DNA of 64,000 bases from contig DAISGI010000007.1 in the NCBI GenBank assembly GCA_036823195.1, forward strand, positions 1 through 64,000. The letters run 5' to 3'. The stretch comes from UBA4874 sp002399435. GTDB taxonomy: Bacteria > Bacillota > Clostridia > Caldicoprobacterales > DTU083. A program made the translations under genes and the position numbers. The stretch's first letter is position 1; the number at the start of each line of letters is the position of its first letter. The notes below the pieces were generated by a model. The model did not search any database, had not been told where the DNA came from, and was given only the letters and a program-made list of their open reading frames with translations. Shown one piece after another: positions 1 through 8,083 of the stretch.

Positions 1-2307
1 TATGCATTGATCGAATTTCCCTATCCGTCGGGGCAGGGGCTTCATGTGGGACATCCCCGTCCATATACCGCAATGGATATCATTGCCCGCAAGAGAAGGC
101 TGCAGGGATATAATGTCCTGTTTCCCATGGGCTGGGACGCGTTTGGACTTCCCACTGAAAACTATGCCATAAAGAATAAAATTCATCCGAAGATTGTTAC
201 GGAGAAGAATGTTGCCCGCTTTAAGGCGCAGATGAAATCGCTGGGCCTTTCCTTTGACTGGTCCAGGGAAATCAATACCACGGATCCGGAATACTATAAA
301 TGGACACAGTGGATTTTCCTGAAGCTGTTTGAAAGGGGCCTGGCGTATAAGAAAGAAGCAGCAATCAACTGGTGCACTTCCTGCAAGGTCGGCCTTGCCA
401 ATGAAGAGGTCGTCAATGGCGTGTGCGAGCGCTGCGGCGGGGAAGTGGTCCGCAGGGTAAAGAACCAATGGATGCTGAAGATCACCGATTATGCGGAAAA
501 GCTTCTGGATGGACTGAAGGATGTGGATTATATACAGCGGGTGAAGCTGCAGCAGAGAAACTGGATCGGGCGGTCCACCGGAGCAGAGGTGGACTTCGGG
601 GTAACCGGCGGCAGCAAGCTCCGGGTCTATACCACCCGTCCGGACACGTTGTTTGGTGCCACCTATATGGTGATTGCACCGGAGCATCCGCTGATCAGGG
701 AGCAGAAGGATCGGATTACAAATCCGGAAGAGCTGGCGGCTTATCGGGAGGCTGCCGATCGGAAATCCGATTTTGAGCGGACAGAGCTGGTAAAGGAAAA
801 GACCGGGGTCCGGATTCAGGGCATTTTGGCGGTGAACCCGGTAAATGGAAAGAAGATTCCCATCTTTGTATCCGATTATGTCCTGATGTCGTATGGGACC
901 GGAGCCATTATGGCGGTCCCGGGACATGACGGCCGGGACTGGGAATTTGCGCAGAAGTTCGGCCTTCCCATTGTGGAAGTGGTGGCCGGCGGGGATGTGC
1001 GGAAGGAAGCCTATACGGATATCGAAAACGGCACTCTGGTGAACTCCGGTTTCCTGAACGGCATGCAGGTAAAGGAAGCCAAAAAGGCCATGATTGCATG
1101 GCTGGAGGAAAAAGGGCTGGGTGTCTCCAAGGTAAACTATAAACTGCGCGACTGGGTATTTTCCCGTCAAAGGTATTGGGGAGAGCCCATCCCACTGGTT
1201 CACTGCGATAAATGCGGCTGGGTGCCGGTTCCGGAGTCGGAGCTGCCGGTACTGCTGCCGGATGTGGAAAGCTATGAGCCTACGGACAACGGGGAATCCC
1301 CTCTGGCCAACATGACGGATTGGGTGAATACCACCTGTCCCCGGTGCGGCGGCAAGGCAAAACGGGAAACAGACACCATGCCGCAGTGGGCCGGTTCCTC
1401 CTGGTATTTTCTGAGATATACCGATCCTCATAATTCCAAAGCCCTGGCAAGCAAGGAAAATATGGAGTACTGGATGCCGGTGGATTGGTACAACGGAGGA
1501 ATGGAGCACACCACCCTGCACCTTCTGTATTCCCGGTTCTGGCACCGGTTTTTGTATGATATCGGTGTGGTCCCGACGCCGGAGCCTTATCGGAAGCGTA
1601 CGTCCCATGGCATGATTCTGGGAGAGAACAATGAAAAAATGTCCAAATCCAGAGGCAATGTCATCAATCCGGATGATATGGTAAGGGAATTCGGTGCGGA
1701 TGCCCTGAGGCTGTATGAAATGTTTATCGGTGATTTTGAGAAAAGCGTTCCCTGGTCGCTGAACGGTATTAAGGGCTGCAGAAGGTTTCTGGACCGCGTC
1801 TGGAGGACCCAGGAGTTCCTGACAGGCGGGGAGGATCTCTCTCCCGGTCTGGAGAAAAGTATTCATAAGACGATCAAAAAGGTCAGCGAAGATATGGAAA
1901 GCATGAAATTCAATACGGCGATTGCGGCGATGATGTCCCTGGTCAATGATTTCCATGCGGCCGGCCGGGTAACAAAAGGCGATTTTGAAGTTCTGCTGAT
2001 CCTGCTGAATCCGGTGGCCCCTCATATTACCGAGGAATTGTGGTCCATTCTGGGGAATCAAAGCAGGATTGCCGATCAGACCTGGCCGGAATACGATGAA
2101 TCCAAAATGGTGGAGGAGTCCGCAGAAATCGTGGTGCAGATCAATGGCAGGATCCGGAGCAGAATGGTTGTTCCTGTGGATGCCGCAAAGGATGCTGTGA
2201 AGGCCGCCGCCATGAAGGATGAGAAGCTCAAGGCCCAGATCGGGGGAAGGAATATTGTCAAGACCATTTATGTTCCCGGCCGGATTCTGAATCTGGTTGT
2301 AAAATAA
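1..2307 (+). CDS. leuS: Leucyl-tRNA synthetase, 5'-truncated by window edge
   Basis: Class I aminoacyl-tRNA synthetase that charges tRNA-Leu in the cytoplasm. The frame is open from base 1, so the true start lies upstream. The first visible residues already belong to the Rossmann catalytic core, and the HIGH motif appears as HVGHP at about visible residues 15-19. Cys pairs CTSC and CERC near visible residues 125-145 suit the zinc-binding insert. The stretch ending near residue 400 corresponds to the CP1 editing domain. The KMSKS loop (EKMSKSRGN) is near nt 1635-1660, followed by the anticodon-binding helical domain and a C-terminal domain. About 768 codons are visible against 800-830 for the family, so only some 35-40 N-terminal residues are missing. 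An intrinsic terminator follows. The family call is secure; any T-box leader would lie outside the window. Confidence 0.97.
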   Translation, partial: YALIEFPYPSGQGLHVGHPRPYTAMDIIARKRRLQGYNVLFPMGWDAFGLPTENYAIKNKIHPKIVTEKNVARFKAQMKSLGLSFDWSREINTTDPEYYKWTQWIFLKLFERGLAYKKEAAINWCTSCKVGLANEEVVNGVCERCGGEVVRRVKNQWMLKITDYAEKLLDGLKDVDYIQRVKLQQRNWIGRSTGAEVDFGVTGGSKLRVYTTRPDTLFGATYMVIAPEHPLIREQKDRITNPEELAAYREAADRKSDFERTELVKEKTGVRIQGILAVNPVNGKKIPIFVSDYVLMSYGTGAIMAVPGHDGRDWEFAQKFGLPIVEVVAGGDVRKEAYTDIENGTLVNSGFLNGMQVKEAKKAMIAWLEEKGLGVSKVNYKLRDWVFSRQRYWGEPIPLVHCDKCGWVPVPESELPVLLPDVESYEPTDNGESPLANMTDWVNTTCPRCGGKAKRETDTMPQWAGSSWYFLRYTDPHNSKALASKENMEYWMPVDWYNGGMEHTTLHLLYSRFWHRFLYDIGVVPTPEPYRKRTSHGMILGENNEKMSKSRGNVINPDDMVREFGADALRLYEMFIGDFEKSVPWSLNGIKGCRRFLDRVWRTQEFLTGGEDLSPGLEKSIHKTIKKVSEDMESMKFNTAIAAMMSLVNDFHAAGRVTKGDFEVLLILLNPVAPHITEELWSILGNQSRIADQTWPEYDESKMVEESAEIVVQINGRIRSRMVVPVDAAKDAVKAAAMKDEKLKAQIGGRNIVKTIYVPGRILNLVVK

Positions 2308-2353
2308 AAGGAAACCAAGAAATACAAGAAGAGCAGCAAACAAAAGGAGTGCA

Positions 2354-2385
2354 GGGGATACCCGTTCGGTATCCTCTTTTTTTTT
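2354..2385 (+). terminator. Intrinsic terminator after leuS
   Basis: Nine-base-pair stem (GGGGATACC 2354-2362 with GGTATCCTC 2368-2376, one G-U pair), five-base loop, then nine T residues at 2377-2385. It lies 47 bases past the leuS stop. Confidence 0.9.
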
Positions 2386-2405
2386 GGCCTTGGAAGTAGC
2401 TTTCA

Positions 2406-2522
2406 CAGAACTGCAGGAGAAGTGTTTCCTGCAGAGTTGCATGGGAAATTTTTTTCTACAGAGTTGCAGGAGAATTGTTTCATGCAGAGTTGCAAGAGAA
2501 TTGTTTCCTGCAGAGCTGCAAG
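2406..2522. repeat. Degenerate 26-bp tandem repeat, about 4.5 copies
   Basis: Units start at 2406, 2432, 2459, 2485 and 2511, all of the form CAGAGTTGCAGGAGAATTGT plus about six bases. The second unit is 27 bp and the most diverged; the last is partial. The units are directly adjacent with no unique spacers, so this is not a CRISPR array. The repeat sits between the leuS terminator and the promoter of the next operon, and no gene was seen in it. Confidence 0.85.
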
Positions 2523-2618
2523 ATATAAAACTATAATACCGAAAATTGATATATTCAATATTTTAGTTTATAAAGTTTATAAAATTAAAAAATAAAATTA
2601 ATATTTTTAAATTATATA

Positions 2619-2647
2619 TTGACATTTGTTTGTATACTTCATATAAT
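2619..2647 (+). promoter_or_regulatory. Consensus sigma-A promoter for the DUF2089 operon
   Basis: TTGACA at 2619-2624, a 17-bp spacer, and TATAAT at 2642-2647, inside a very AT-rich stretch (about 2525-2660). Both hexamers are perfect, so a strong vegetative promoter is expected about 35 bases before the SD of the next gene. Confidence 0.92.
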
Positions 2648-2685
2648 AAGAAAAGCAGGACAAATAACAGAAGGAGGAAGCGCAG

Positions 2686-3081
2686 TTGATCTATCCAATC
2701 CCTACGGAATGTCCGGTATGCCATGATCGGCTGAAGGTAACGGCCTTGTATTGCGGCCGTTGTCATACCAGGTTGGAGGGAGAGTTCCAACCGGATAAAT
2801 TCAGTTATCTTTCCCGGGAGCAAAAGTATTTTATAGAGGTTTTTCTGAAAAGCCGGGGAAACATCAGGGAGGTGGGGAAGGAGCTGGGCATATCCTATCC
2901 TACCGTAAGGGGAAAGCTGGATGATGTGGTGCAGAGCCTGGGTTATCATGTGAGCGGATACAACGGGGATCCGGACAGCGAACTGCAGAAATCCAGGAAG
3001 GAAATTCTGGAAAGACTCAGCAATGGAGAGATCACTTATGAGGAGGCAATGAATCTGTTAAAAAAACAAAATAACTTGTAG
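2686..3081 (+). CDS. DUF2089-family zinc-ribbon/HTH protein
   Basis: 131-residue protein with an N-terminal zinc-ribbon of two Cys pairs (CPVC at about residues 9-12, CGRC at 23-26). A helix-turn-helix-like region follows (REVGKELGISYPTVRGKLDD, about 62-81), then a C-terminal helical motif EILERLSNGEITYEEAMNLL that resembles the SHOCT-like N-terminal domain of LiaX/YvlB proteins. Start is TTG at 2686 with AAGGAGG at 2671-2677. It is the first gene of a three-gene set with the next two, behind a consensus promoter. The zinc ribbon plus HTH suggests a DNA-binding regulator of the set. That role is inference; the family has no firm function known to me. Confidence 0.85.
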   Translation: MIYPIPTECPVCHDRLKVTALYCGRCHTRLEGEFQPDKFSYLSREQKYFIEVFLKSRGNIREVGKELGISYPTVRGKLDDVVQSLGYHVSGYNGDPDSELQKSRKEILERLSNGEITYEEAMNLLKKQNNL

Positions 3082-3157
3082 TACGCGCTTTTGAGATGTT
3101 GTATCTATTATCATTCTGCAGTTTAATTGCAGGAAAGAAGTGAGGGGGAATTCATTT

Positions 3158-3556
3158 ATGCGTGAGGAAATGAAGAAAATTCTCCAGATGGTGGAGGAGA
3201 AAAAGATAACCGTGGAAGAGGCGGAAAAGCTGCTGGATGCAATGGGTCCGGAAGAACCGGAGCCTGTTCTGCTGGAATCGGAAGAACCGGCTGATTCCCT
3301 GAACCTGAAGGGCAAATTTCTGCGGGTGCGGGTCTCGGAAGATGGAGAACAGAAAGTGCAGATCAATCTGCCGCTTTCCGTTGTGGAGGTTGGCCTGAAA
3401 ATCGGCATGAAGGTTGGCCCGAAGTTTGCTCCGGAAATGGAAAAGCTGGAAGGGATCGACTTCAACGAACTGCTGGAGGCGGTAAAGCAGGGCGCTACCG
3501 GAAAACTGCTGGAAGTAAAAGATGATGGCGATCTTGTGGAAATCTATGTGGATTAG
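3158..3556 (+). CDS. SHOCT-like (LiaX/YvlB N-terminal type) protein
   Basis: About 132 residues. The N-terminus (KKILQMVEEKKITVEEAEKL) matches the SHOCT-like helical motif of LiaX/YvlB envelope-stress proteins. An acidic Pro/Glu linker follows (residues 28-47), then a C-terminal domain with the pattern FLRVRVSEDGEQKVQINLPL and a hydrophobic stretch VVEVGLKIGMKVG. ATG at 3158 is preferred over the upstream in-frame GTG at 3140 because the purine-rich SD GAGGGGGAA (3142-3150) has correct spacing only to the ATG. No clear signal peptide or membrane span. The C-terminal half is recognisably paralogous to the next gene. Function unknown. Confidence 0.82.
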   Translation: MREEMKKILQMVEEKKITVEEAEKLLDAMGPEEPEPVLLESEEPADSLNLKGKFLRVRVSEDGEQKVQINLPLSVVEVGLKIGMKVGPKFAPEMEKLEGIDFNELLEAVKQGATGKLLEVKDDGDLVEIYVD

Positions 3557-3570
3557 GCAGGATACCGCAT

Positions 3571-4014
3571 ATGATGACGAAGCAAATGAAAGTATTGACG
3601 GATCTGGAGCAGGGCAGGATAACATCAGGCGAAGCGGTCCTCCTGTTGAAACAGGCCGGAAATCCGCAGCATCAAAGCAGGGAACATTTCGGGAAGGGGC
3701 GAAGGAGTCCGAAGAACATTTTTCGCCGGAGAGGGCACTGGCTGGGAATTCATGTACGGGAAGAAGATCATAATATCCGGCTCTATGTCCCGATTTTCCT
3801 GCTGAACGCGGGCTTTTTTATCGGCAAAAAAGTGATACACAGCAAGTATGGGAAGGACATGGCAGGCGGTGGAATGAAGACTGCCCGGGAGGTGCTGGGC
3901 AGCATAAAACAACGGGATATGCGGGATCTGGTCCGGGCCATCCGGGAAAGCGGAAATACGGATCTGGTTACCGTAACGGATGAGGACACCGTTGTCCGCA
4001 TTCGAATTGTCTGA
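3571..4014 (+). CDS. SHOCT-like protein, paralogue of preceding gene
   Basis: 147 residues, starting 14 bases after the previous stop with only a weak SD, so coupling to the upstream gene is likely. The N-terminus (MKVLTDLEQGRITSGEAVLL) again carries the ILxxLxxGxIT-EA-LL motif. The region WLGIHVREEDHNIRLYVPIF followed by a hydrophobic segment aligns in order with the C-terminal domain of the preceding protein, though more diverged and more basic in the linker. All three proteins of this operon share the short helical motif, which argues for a modular family that may hetero-oligomerise. No catalytic residues recognised. Confidence 0.78.
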   Translation: MMTKQMKVLTDLEQGRITSGEAVLLLKQAGNPQHQSREHFGKGRRSPKNIFRRRGHWLGIHVREEDHNIRLYVPIFLLNAGFFIGKKVIHSKYGKDMAGGGMKTAREVLGSIKQRDMRDLVRAIRESGNTDLVTVTDEDTVVRIRIV

Positions 4015-4250
4015 AGACTGGAAACAACAGATTAAATGCAAAGCAATGCAAATGAAAAATGAAAAATGCAAAATACTGAAAAGTGCAAATGAAAACAAAA
4101 TGCNNNNNNNNNNNNNNNNNNNNNNNNNNNNNNNNNNNNNNNNNNNNNNNNNNNNNNNNNNNNNNNNNNNNNNNNNNNNNNNNNNNNNNNNNNNNNNNNN
4201 NNNAATACAAAATGAAAAATGAAAAATGATACCGAAAGGAGTCCATCCAG
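4015..4250. other. Low-complexity spacer with 100-N scaffold gap
   Basis: Bases 4104-4203 are N, a fixed-size gap of unknown true length. Both flanks are A-rich low-complexity repeats built from variants of AAAATGAAAAATGCAAA (4030-4103 and 4204-4229). The sequence AAATGAAAAATGAAAAATG occurs on both sides, so the gap probably marks a repeat the assembler could not traverse. No gene is visible in the known part. The last bases carry AAAGGAG (4235-4241), the SD of the next gene. Confidence 0.9.
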
Positions 4251-6122
4251 TTGAATCCCACACAAAAACCGGTGGAAGGAAAATCTGCCGGGATCCACTC
4301 AAATTCAAACGTGAAAAACCATTTCGGGAGAGGAGCAGGCAAGGCAAAAAAGGCACGAACAAAATCGCCGATGGTTCGGATGTTGGGCATCGCCGGCCCT
4401 TATCGGCGCTGGCTTGTCCTTGCAGCGATTGTTTCCGTCCTTGGCGCCGCCTGCAGTATTTTTTCATCCATTTATCTGGGCAGGGGATTGGATTATGCTG
4501 TATCGGCAGATCGGCTCCGGTTTTATCGGACAGTTCTGGCTGTGGCGGTGATTGCCATCGTCGAATTTCCGGCTTCCATTCTGACAACCTACTGTGCCGG
4601 CCGGTATTCTCAGTACGCCATGTATGATATTCGGGAGAAAACAACAATGCATATACAGAAGCTCCCCGTTTCTTATCTGGACCGGCATCCTTCCGGCGAT
4701 CTGCTGTCCCGGCTGAACAACGATATCAGTCTGCTGCAGCAGTTCCTGCAGGGCTCCCTGGCAGAGCTGATTGCACAACCCATTGCCTTTCTTGCGGCTG
4801 CCGGATATCTGTTTGCCACAAGCTTTGAGCTGTCGCTGGTCAGCTTTATGGCGACTCCGCTGTTCCTGATACTCATCTTTTTAATGTCCAAGCCCATCGA
4901 AAAATATACTGTGCAGCAGCAGGAAGCCCTGGCTGAGGTAAATGTTGTGTCAAAGGATATGATAGAAGGCATGGAGGAAGCAAAAGCCTTTCAAATTGAA
5001 GAAACGCTGGACAGGAAATGTGTCAGGGCAGTGAAAAAGGCGTTGGACAAAAGCCTGAAGACAGTACGGATCCACCAGGCCATTTCTCCGGTGAATCTTC
5101 TGATGCAGGTGCTTCCCCTTATGCTGATCTTCGCCTATGGCGGTTATCTCGTTACCGCTGGCAGGATGACCTTCGGCGAGTTGATAGCCTTCATCAATCT
5201 TTCCAATTTTGTCTTAAACCCCATGGCCCAGCTTCCTTCTGCGATTACCTCCTATCGTACGGCTTCCGCTGCCTCTTCGCGGATTATTGAGATCTGGAAT
5301 GAGCCGGCGGAAAGGGAAAGCGGACATTGCTTTTCGGTGGACAGTGATGTCCGGACTCCGGCGATCCGCTTTGAAGACGTTTCCTTTTCCTATGGCAGCG
5401 GGGGCGGGGAAAAAGACCGGGTGGTACTGAAGGATCTGAACTTTGAAATTGCACCGGCGCAGACAATTGCCCTGGCAGGCCCCAGCGGCTGCGGAAAGAG
5501 TACGGTGCTGAAACTGATTGCGGGGTTCTATGCTCCCTGTTCGGGAAATGTCCGGGTGTTTGGCGGCAGAACAGGGGACTGGAATCTGGAATCCCTGAGG
5601 AGCAACATTGCCTGGGTATCCCAGGATACCTATCTGTATCCCCGAAGCATTTATGAGAATATTGCCTATGGGAAAAAGAATGCGACGGAGCAGGAGATTA
5701 TTGCGGCGGCAAAGGCGGCGGACATTCATGATTTCATCGAAAGTCTGCCGGAGGGATACCGGACTTTGGCCGGCGAGAGAGGCGCCAGGCTGTCCGGAGG
5801 GCAGCGTCAGCGAATTGCCATTGCCCGGGCACTGTTGAAGGATGCCCCCATCCTGCTGCTGGATGAAGCAACCTCTGCCCTGGATACCGAATCGGAGCAT
5901 GAGGTGCAGCAGGCTCTGGAGGTGCTGATGAAGGGCAGGACCGTCCTGGTGGTCGCCCATCGGCTGACCACCATCCGGTCTGCCTCCAGGATACTGGTCA
6001 TGGAGCACGGCCGCATTATGGAGGAGGGGACGCACGAAGAACTGATGCAGACGGGAAGCCTGTACCGTAAACTGTATTACAAACAATACGCAGAGGCAGA
6101 TACCGGCCGGATGCAGGCGTGA
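4251..6122 (+). CDS. ABC exporter half-transporter (TMD-NBD), first of pair
   Basis: 623-residue membrane exporter subunit. An N-terminal basic extension (about 45 residues) precedes a six-helix type IV exporter membrane domain to about residue 330. The nucleotide-binding domain is canonical: Walker A GPSGCGKST, signature LSGGQRQR, Walker B ILLLDEATSALD, H-loop AHRLTT. Start is TTG 4251 with AAAGGAG nine bases upstream. It is followed after 13 bases by a second half-transporter, so the two probably form a heterodimer for drugs, lipids or peptides. Both subunits keep the catalytic Glu, so two active ATP sites are expected. Substrate cannot be told from sequence. Confidence 0.93.
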   Translation: MNPTQKPVEGKSAGIHSNSNVKNHFGRGAGKAKKARTKSPMVRMLGIAGPYRRWLVLAAIVSVLGAACSIFSSIYLGRGLDYAVSADRLRFYRTVLAVAVIAIVEFPASILTTYCAGRYSQYAMYDIREKTTMHIQKLPVSYLDRHPSGDLLSRLNNDISLLQQFLQGSLAELIAQPIAFLAAAGYLFATSFELSLVSFMATPLFLILIFLMSKPIEKYTVQQQEALAEVNVVSKDMIEGMEEAKAFQIEETLDRKCVRAVKKALDKSLKTVRIHQAISPVNLLMQVLPLMLIFAYGGYLVTAGRMTFGELIAFINLSNFVLNPMAQLPSAITSYRTASAASSRIIEIWNEPAERESGHCFSVDSDVRTPAIRFEDVSFSYGSGGGEKDRVVLKDLNFEIAPAQTIALAGPSGCGKSTVLKLIAGFYAPCSGNVRVFGGRTGDWNLESLRSNIAWVSQDTYLYPRSIYENIAYGKKNATEQEIIAAAKAADIHDFIESLPEGYRTLAGERGARLSGGQRQRIAIARALLKDAPILLLDEATSALDTESEHEVQQALEVLMKGRTVLVVAHRLTTIRSASRILVMEHGRIMEEGTHEELMQTGSLYRKLYYKQYAEADTGRMQA

Positions 6123-6135
6123 GGGGGAAGAAAGA

Positions 6136-7989
6136 ATGCGGGAAAGAAAAGTGCAGGAAAGAAAAGTGCAGGAAAGAAAAGTGCGGGAAAGCAAAGTGCG
6201 GGAAAGAAAGCATGTTTCCATAGGAAATAACCGGCTCCTCCGGTTGCTGCGGTTTACAGGAAAGTGGTGGCCGATTTATGTGATTGGGATTCTGGGTACC
6301 TCCATGCAGAGTTTTGGAAGCAACCTGATTTTTGCACGATCCCTGAAAGGGTTGACCCAGGCCGGTTTAGCCCGGGATATGGGCTTGCTCCATCGGGAAC
6401 TTTTCACCATGGGGATCCGGCTGCTGATTTTTATACTGGCCGTTCCGCTGTTTGCCTGGTTTTTTCAAAGCTCGGTGGCAAGGACGACTGCCCATATCCG
6501 CAGCCGGCTGTTTCATCAGATTCAGCAGCTTTCCATGAAACAAATCGCAGAAAACCATAGCGGGGATCTGCTTTCCCGGATGACCAATGATGTCCAGACG
6601 GCAGAGAACGCGTACGGCTGGCAGCTTGCCCTGCCACTGATGGCTGTTCTGTCCGGCATCGGCTCCATCGTGGTGATCTTTTCGATCCATCCGAAAATGG
6701 GCTGGATGGGGATCTTCATCGGAGCGGCCTGTGCCCTGCTGAATACCTTGTTTGCCCGGCCGATCAAAAAGACAAGCGACAGGATACAGCGGCATTTGTC
6801 AGAATCCACCCAGGCTCTGACAGATATTCTTGCGGGCGATCGCCTGTCCAGGATATTCAACCTGAATCAGCGCTTGTTTGCTTATTATGCCTCTGCCAAC
6901 CTCGGGGTGAGGGATACGGCAATGAAGCGGATTGTTTATCAATCCATGCTGAACGGCATGAACGGTTTAATGAGCGCCATAGGCTTTGTAGGCGTTCTGA
7001 TTGCCGGCAGCGTCCTGGCGTTGAACGGGGAAATCGCGTTCAGCGAGATTGTTCCCATTGTGCAGATGATGAATGGGATTACCTGGATGTTTACTTCCAT
7101 CGGGAATTTTGTTGCCCAACTCCAGGGATCCCTGGCAGGAGCGGATCGGATTTTTGAACTGCTGGATGCTTCCGTGGAGGAGACTCCGGAAAGAAAAGAA
7201 GGGACCCTTCCGGACAGGAAAGCATCAAAAGCACCGAAGGCACCTGCTGTTTCCTTTCGGAATGTATGCTTTTCCTATGAGACCGGCCAAAATGTACTGA
7301 ATGGATTCGATGCGGATGTGGAGCAGAACAGGGTGACCGCTCTTGTCGGCATGAGCGGCAGCGGAAAAAGTACCCTCTTTCGACTTCTGCTGGGCTTTTA
7401 TCCACTGGATCAGGGGGATATTTACCTGTTTGGGCGCCCCATCCGGGACTGTAGTCTGCAGGAAATCCGAAGCAGAATTGCTTATGTTCCCCAGGAAAGC
7501 TATCTGTTCAGCGGCACCATCCGGGAGAATATCGGATATGGAAGGATGGGAGCCTCCCCTGGGGAAATTGAAAAGGCGGCAAAGGCGGCTTACGCGGACG
7601 ATTTTATCCGGGAGCTTCCGGACGGTTACGATACCCAGGTGGGAGAGAGGGGCGCCAGGCTGTCCGGCGGACAGCGCCAGAGGATTGCCATTGCCCGGGC
7701 CTTGCTGAAAAACGCACCGATTTTGCTGTTGGACGAAGCCACCGCCTCCCTGGATACGGAATCGGAGCATCAGGTACAAAAAGCCCTGGAGGTTCTGATG
7801 GAAGGGAGAACGGTGCTGATTGTGGCGCACAGGCTTTCCACCATCCAAAATGCAGACAGGATTCTGGTGATGGAAAAAGGCAGGATCTGTGAACAAGGTA
7901 CGCATTCCGATCTTCTGGACCTCAATCAGGTCTATGCGGGGCTGTACCGAATGCAGTATTCCCAGTTTTCCTCCTGCGCTGCCCTTTAG
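6136..7989 (+). CDS. ABC exporter half-transporter (TMD-NBD), second of pair
   Basis: 617-residue partner of the preceding exporter. The N-terminal 25 residues are a repetitive, strongly charged leader of RERKV/QERKV pentapeptides encoded by a 15-bp tandem repeat. The first membrane helix begins near residue 45. The NBD is complete: GMSGSGKST, LSGGQRQR, ILLLDEATASLD, AHRLST. ATG 6136 has SD GAGGGGGA (6121-6128). Each repeat unit also contains GGAAAG shortly before an in-frame GTG, so internal starts are possible and the leader may be dispensable. The operon seems to end here, since a separate promoter follows directly. Confidence 0.92.
   Translation: MRERKVQERKVQERKVRESKVRERKHVSIGNNRLLRLLRFTGKWWPIYVIGILGTSMQSFGSNLIFARSLKGLTQAGLARDMGLLHRELFTMGIRLLIFILAVPLFAWFFQSSVARTTAHIRSRLFHQIQQLSMKQIAENHSGDLLSRMTNDVQTAENAYGWQLALPLMAVLSGIGSIVVIFSIHPKMGWMGIFIGAACALLNTLFARPIKKTSDRIQRHLSESTQALTDILAGDRLSRIFNLNQRLFAYYASANLGVRDTAMKRIVYQSMLNGMNGLMSAIGFVGVLIAGSVLALNGEIAFSEIVPIVQMMNGITWMFTSIGNFVAQLQGSLAGADRIFELLDASVEETPERKEGTLPDRKASKAPKAPAVSFRNVCFSYETGQNVLNGFDADVEQNRVTALVGMSGSGKSTLFRLLLGFYPLDQGDIYLFGRPIRDCSLQEIRSRIAYVPQESYLFSGTIRENIGYGRMGASPGEIEKAAKAAYADDFIRELPDGYDTQVGERGARLSGGQRQRIAIARALLKNAPILLLDEATASLDTESEHQVQKALEVLMEGRTVLIVAHRLSTIQNADRILVMEKGRICEQGTHSDLLDLNQVYAGLYRMQYSQFSSCAAL
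6139..6213 (+). repeat. 15-bp tandem repeat inside coding sequence, five units
   Basis: Units at 6139, 6154, 6169, 6184 and 6199 follow the pattern (CGG/CAG)GAAAGAAAAGTG; the second and third are identical. The 15-bp period keeps the frame and encodes pentapeptides of the type (R/Q)ERKV at the extreme N-terminus of the ABC exporter. Confidence 0.92.
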
Positions 7990-7995
7990 GAAAAA

Positions 7996-8024
7996 TTGAT
8001 TTTCTCCCGAAATTTCTCTATAAT
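7996..8024 (+). promoter_or_regulatory. Sigma-A type promoter for GNAT gene
   Basis: TTGATT at 7996-8001, a 17-bp spacer, TATAAT at 8019-8024. It begins seven bases after the ABC exporter stop, and the GNAT gene starts 60 bases downstream. Confidence 0.85.
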
Positions 8025-8083
8025 TGTATTTGTACTGCAGGCATAAAAATCAATTGTTTGTGAGGAGAATGGAGGCAGAAAAT

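Noticed and set aside
2406..2522. Possible CRISPR array
   Set aside because: Repeat units are directly adjacent and degenerate, with no unique spacers of constant length and no cas genes in the window.
4104..4203. Gene spanning the first N run (several frames appear open across N)
   Set aside because: The frames are open only because N is translated as unknown; the flanks are low-complexity repeats.
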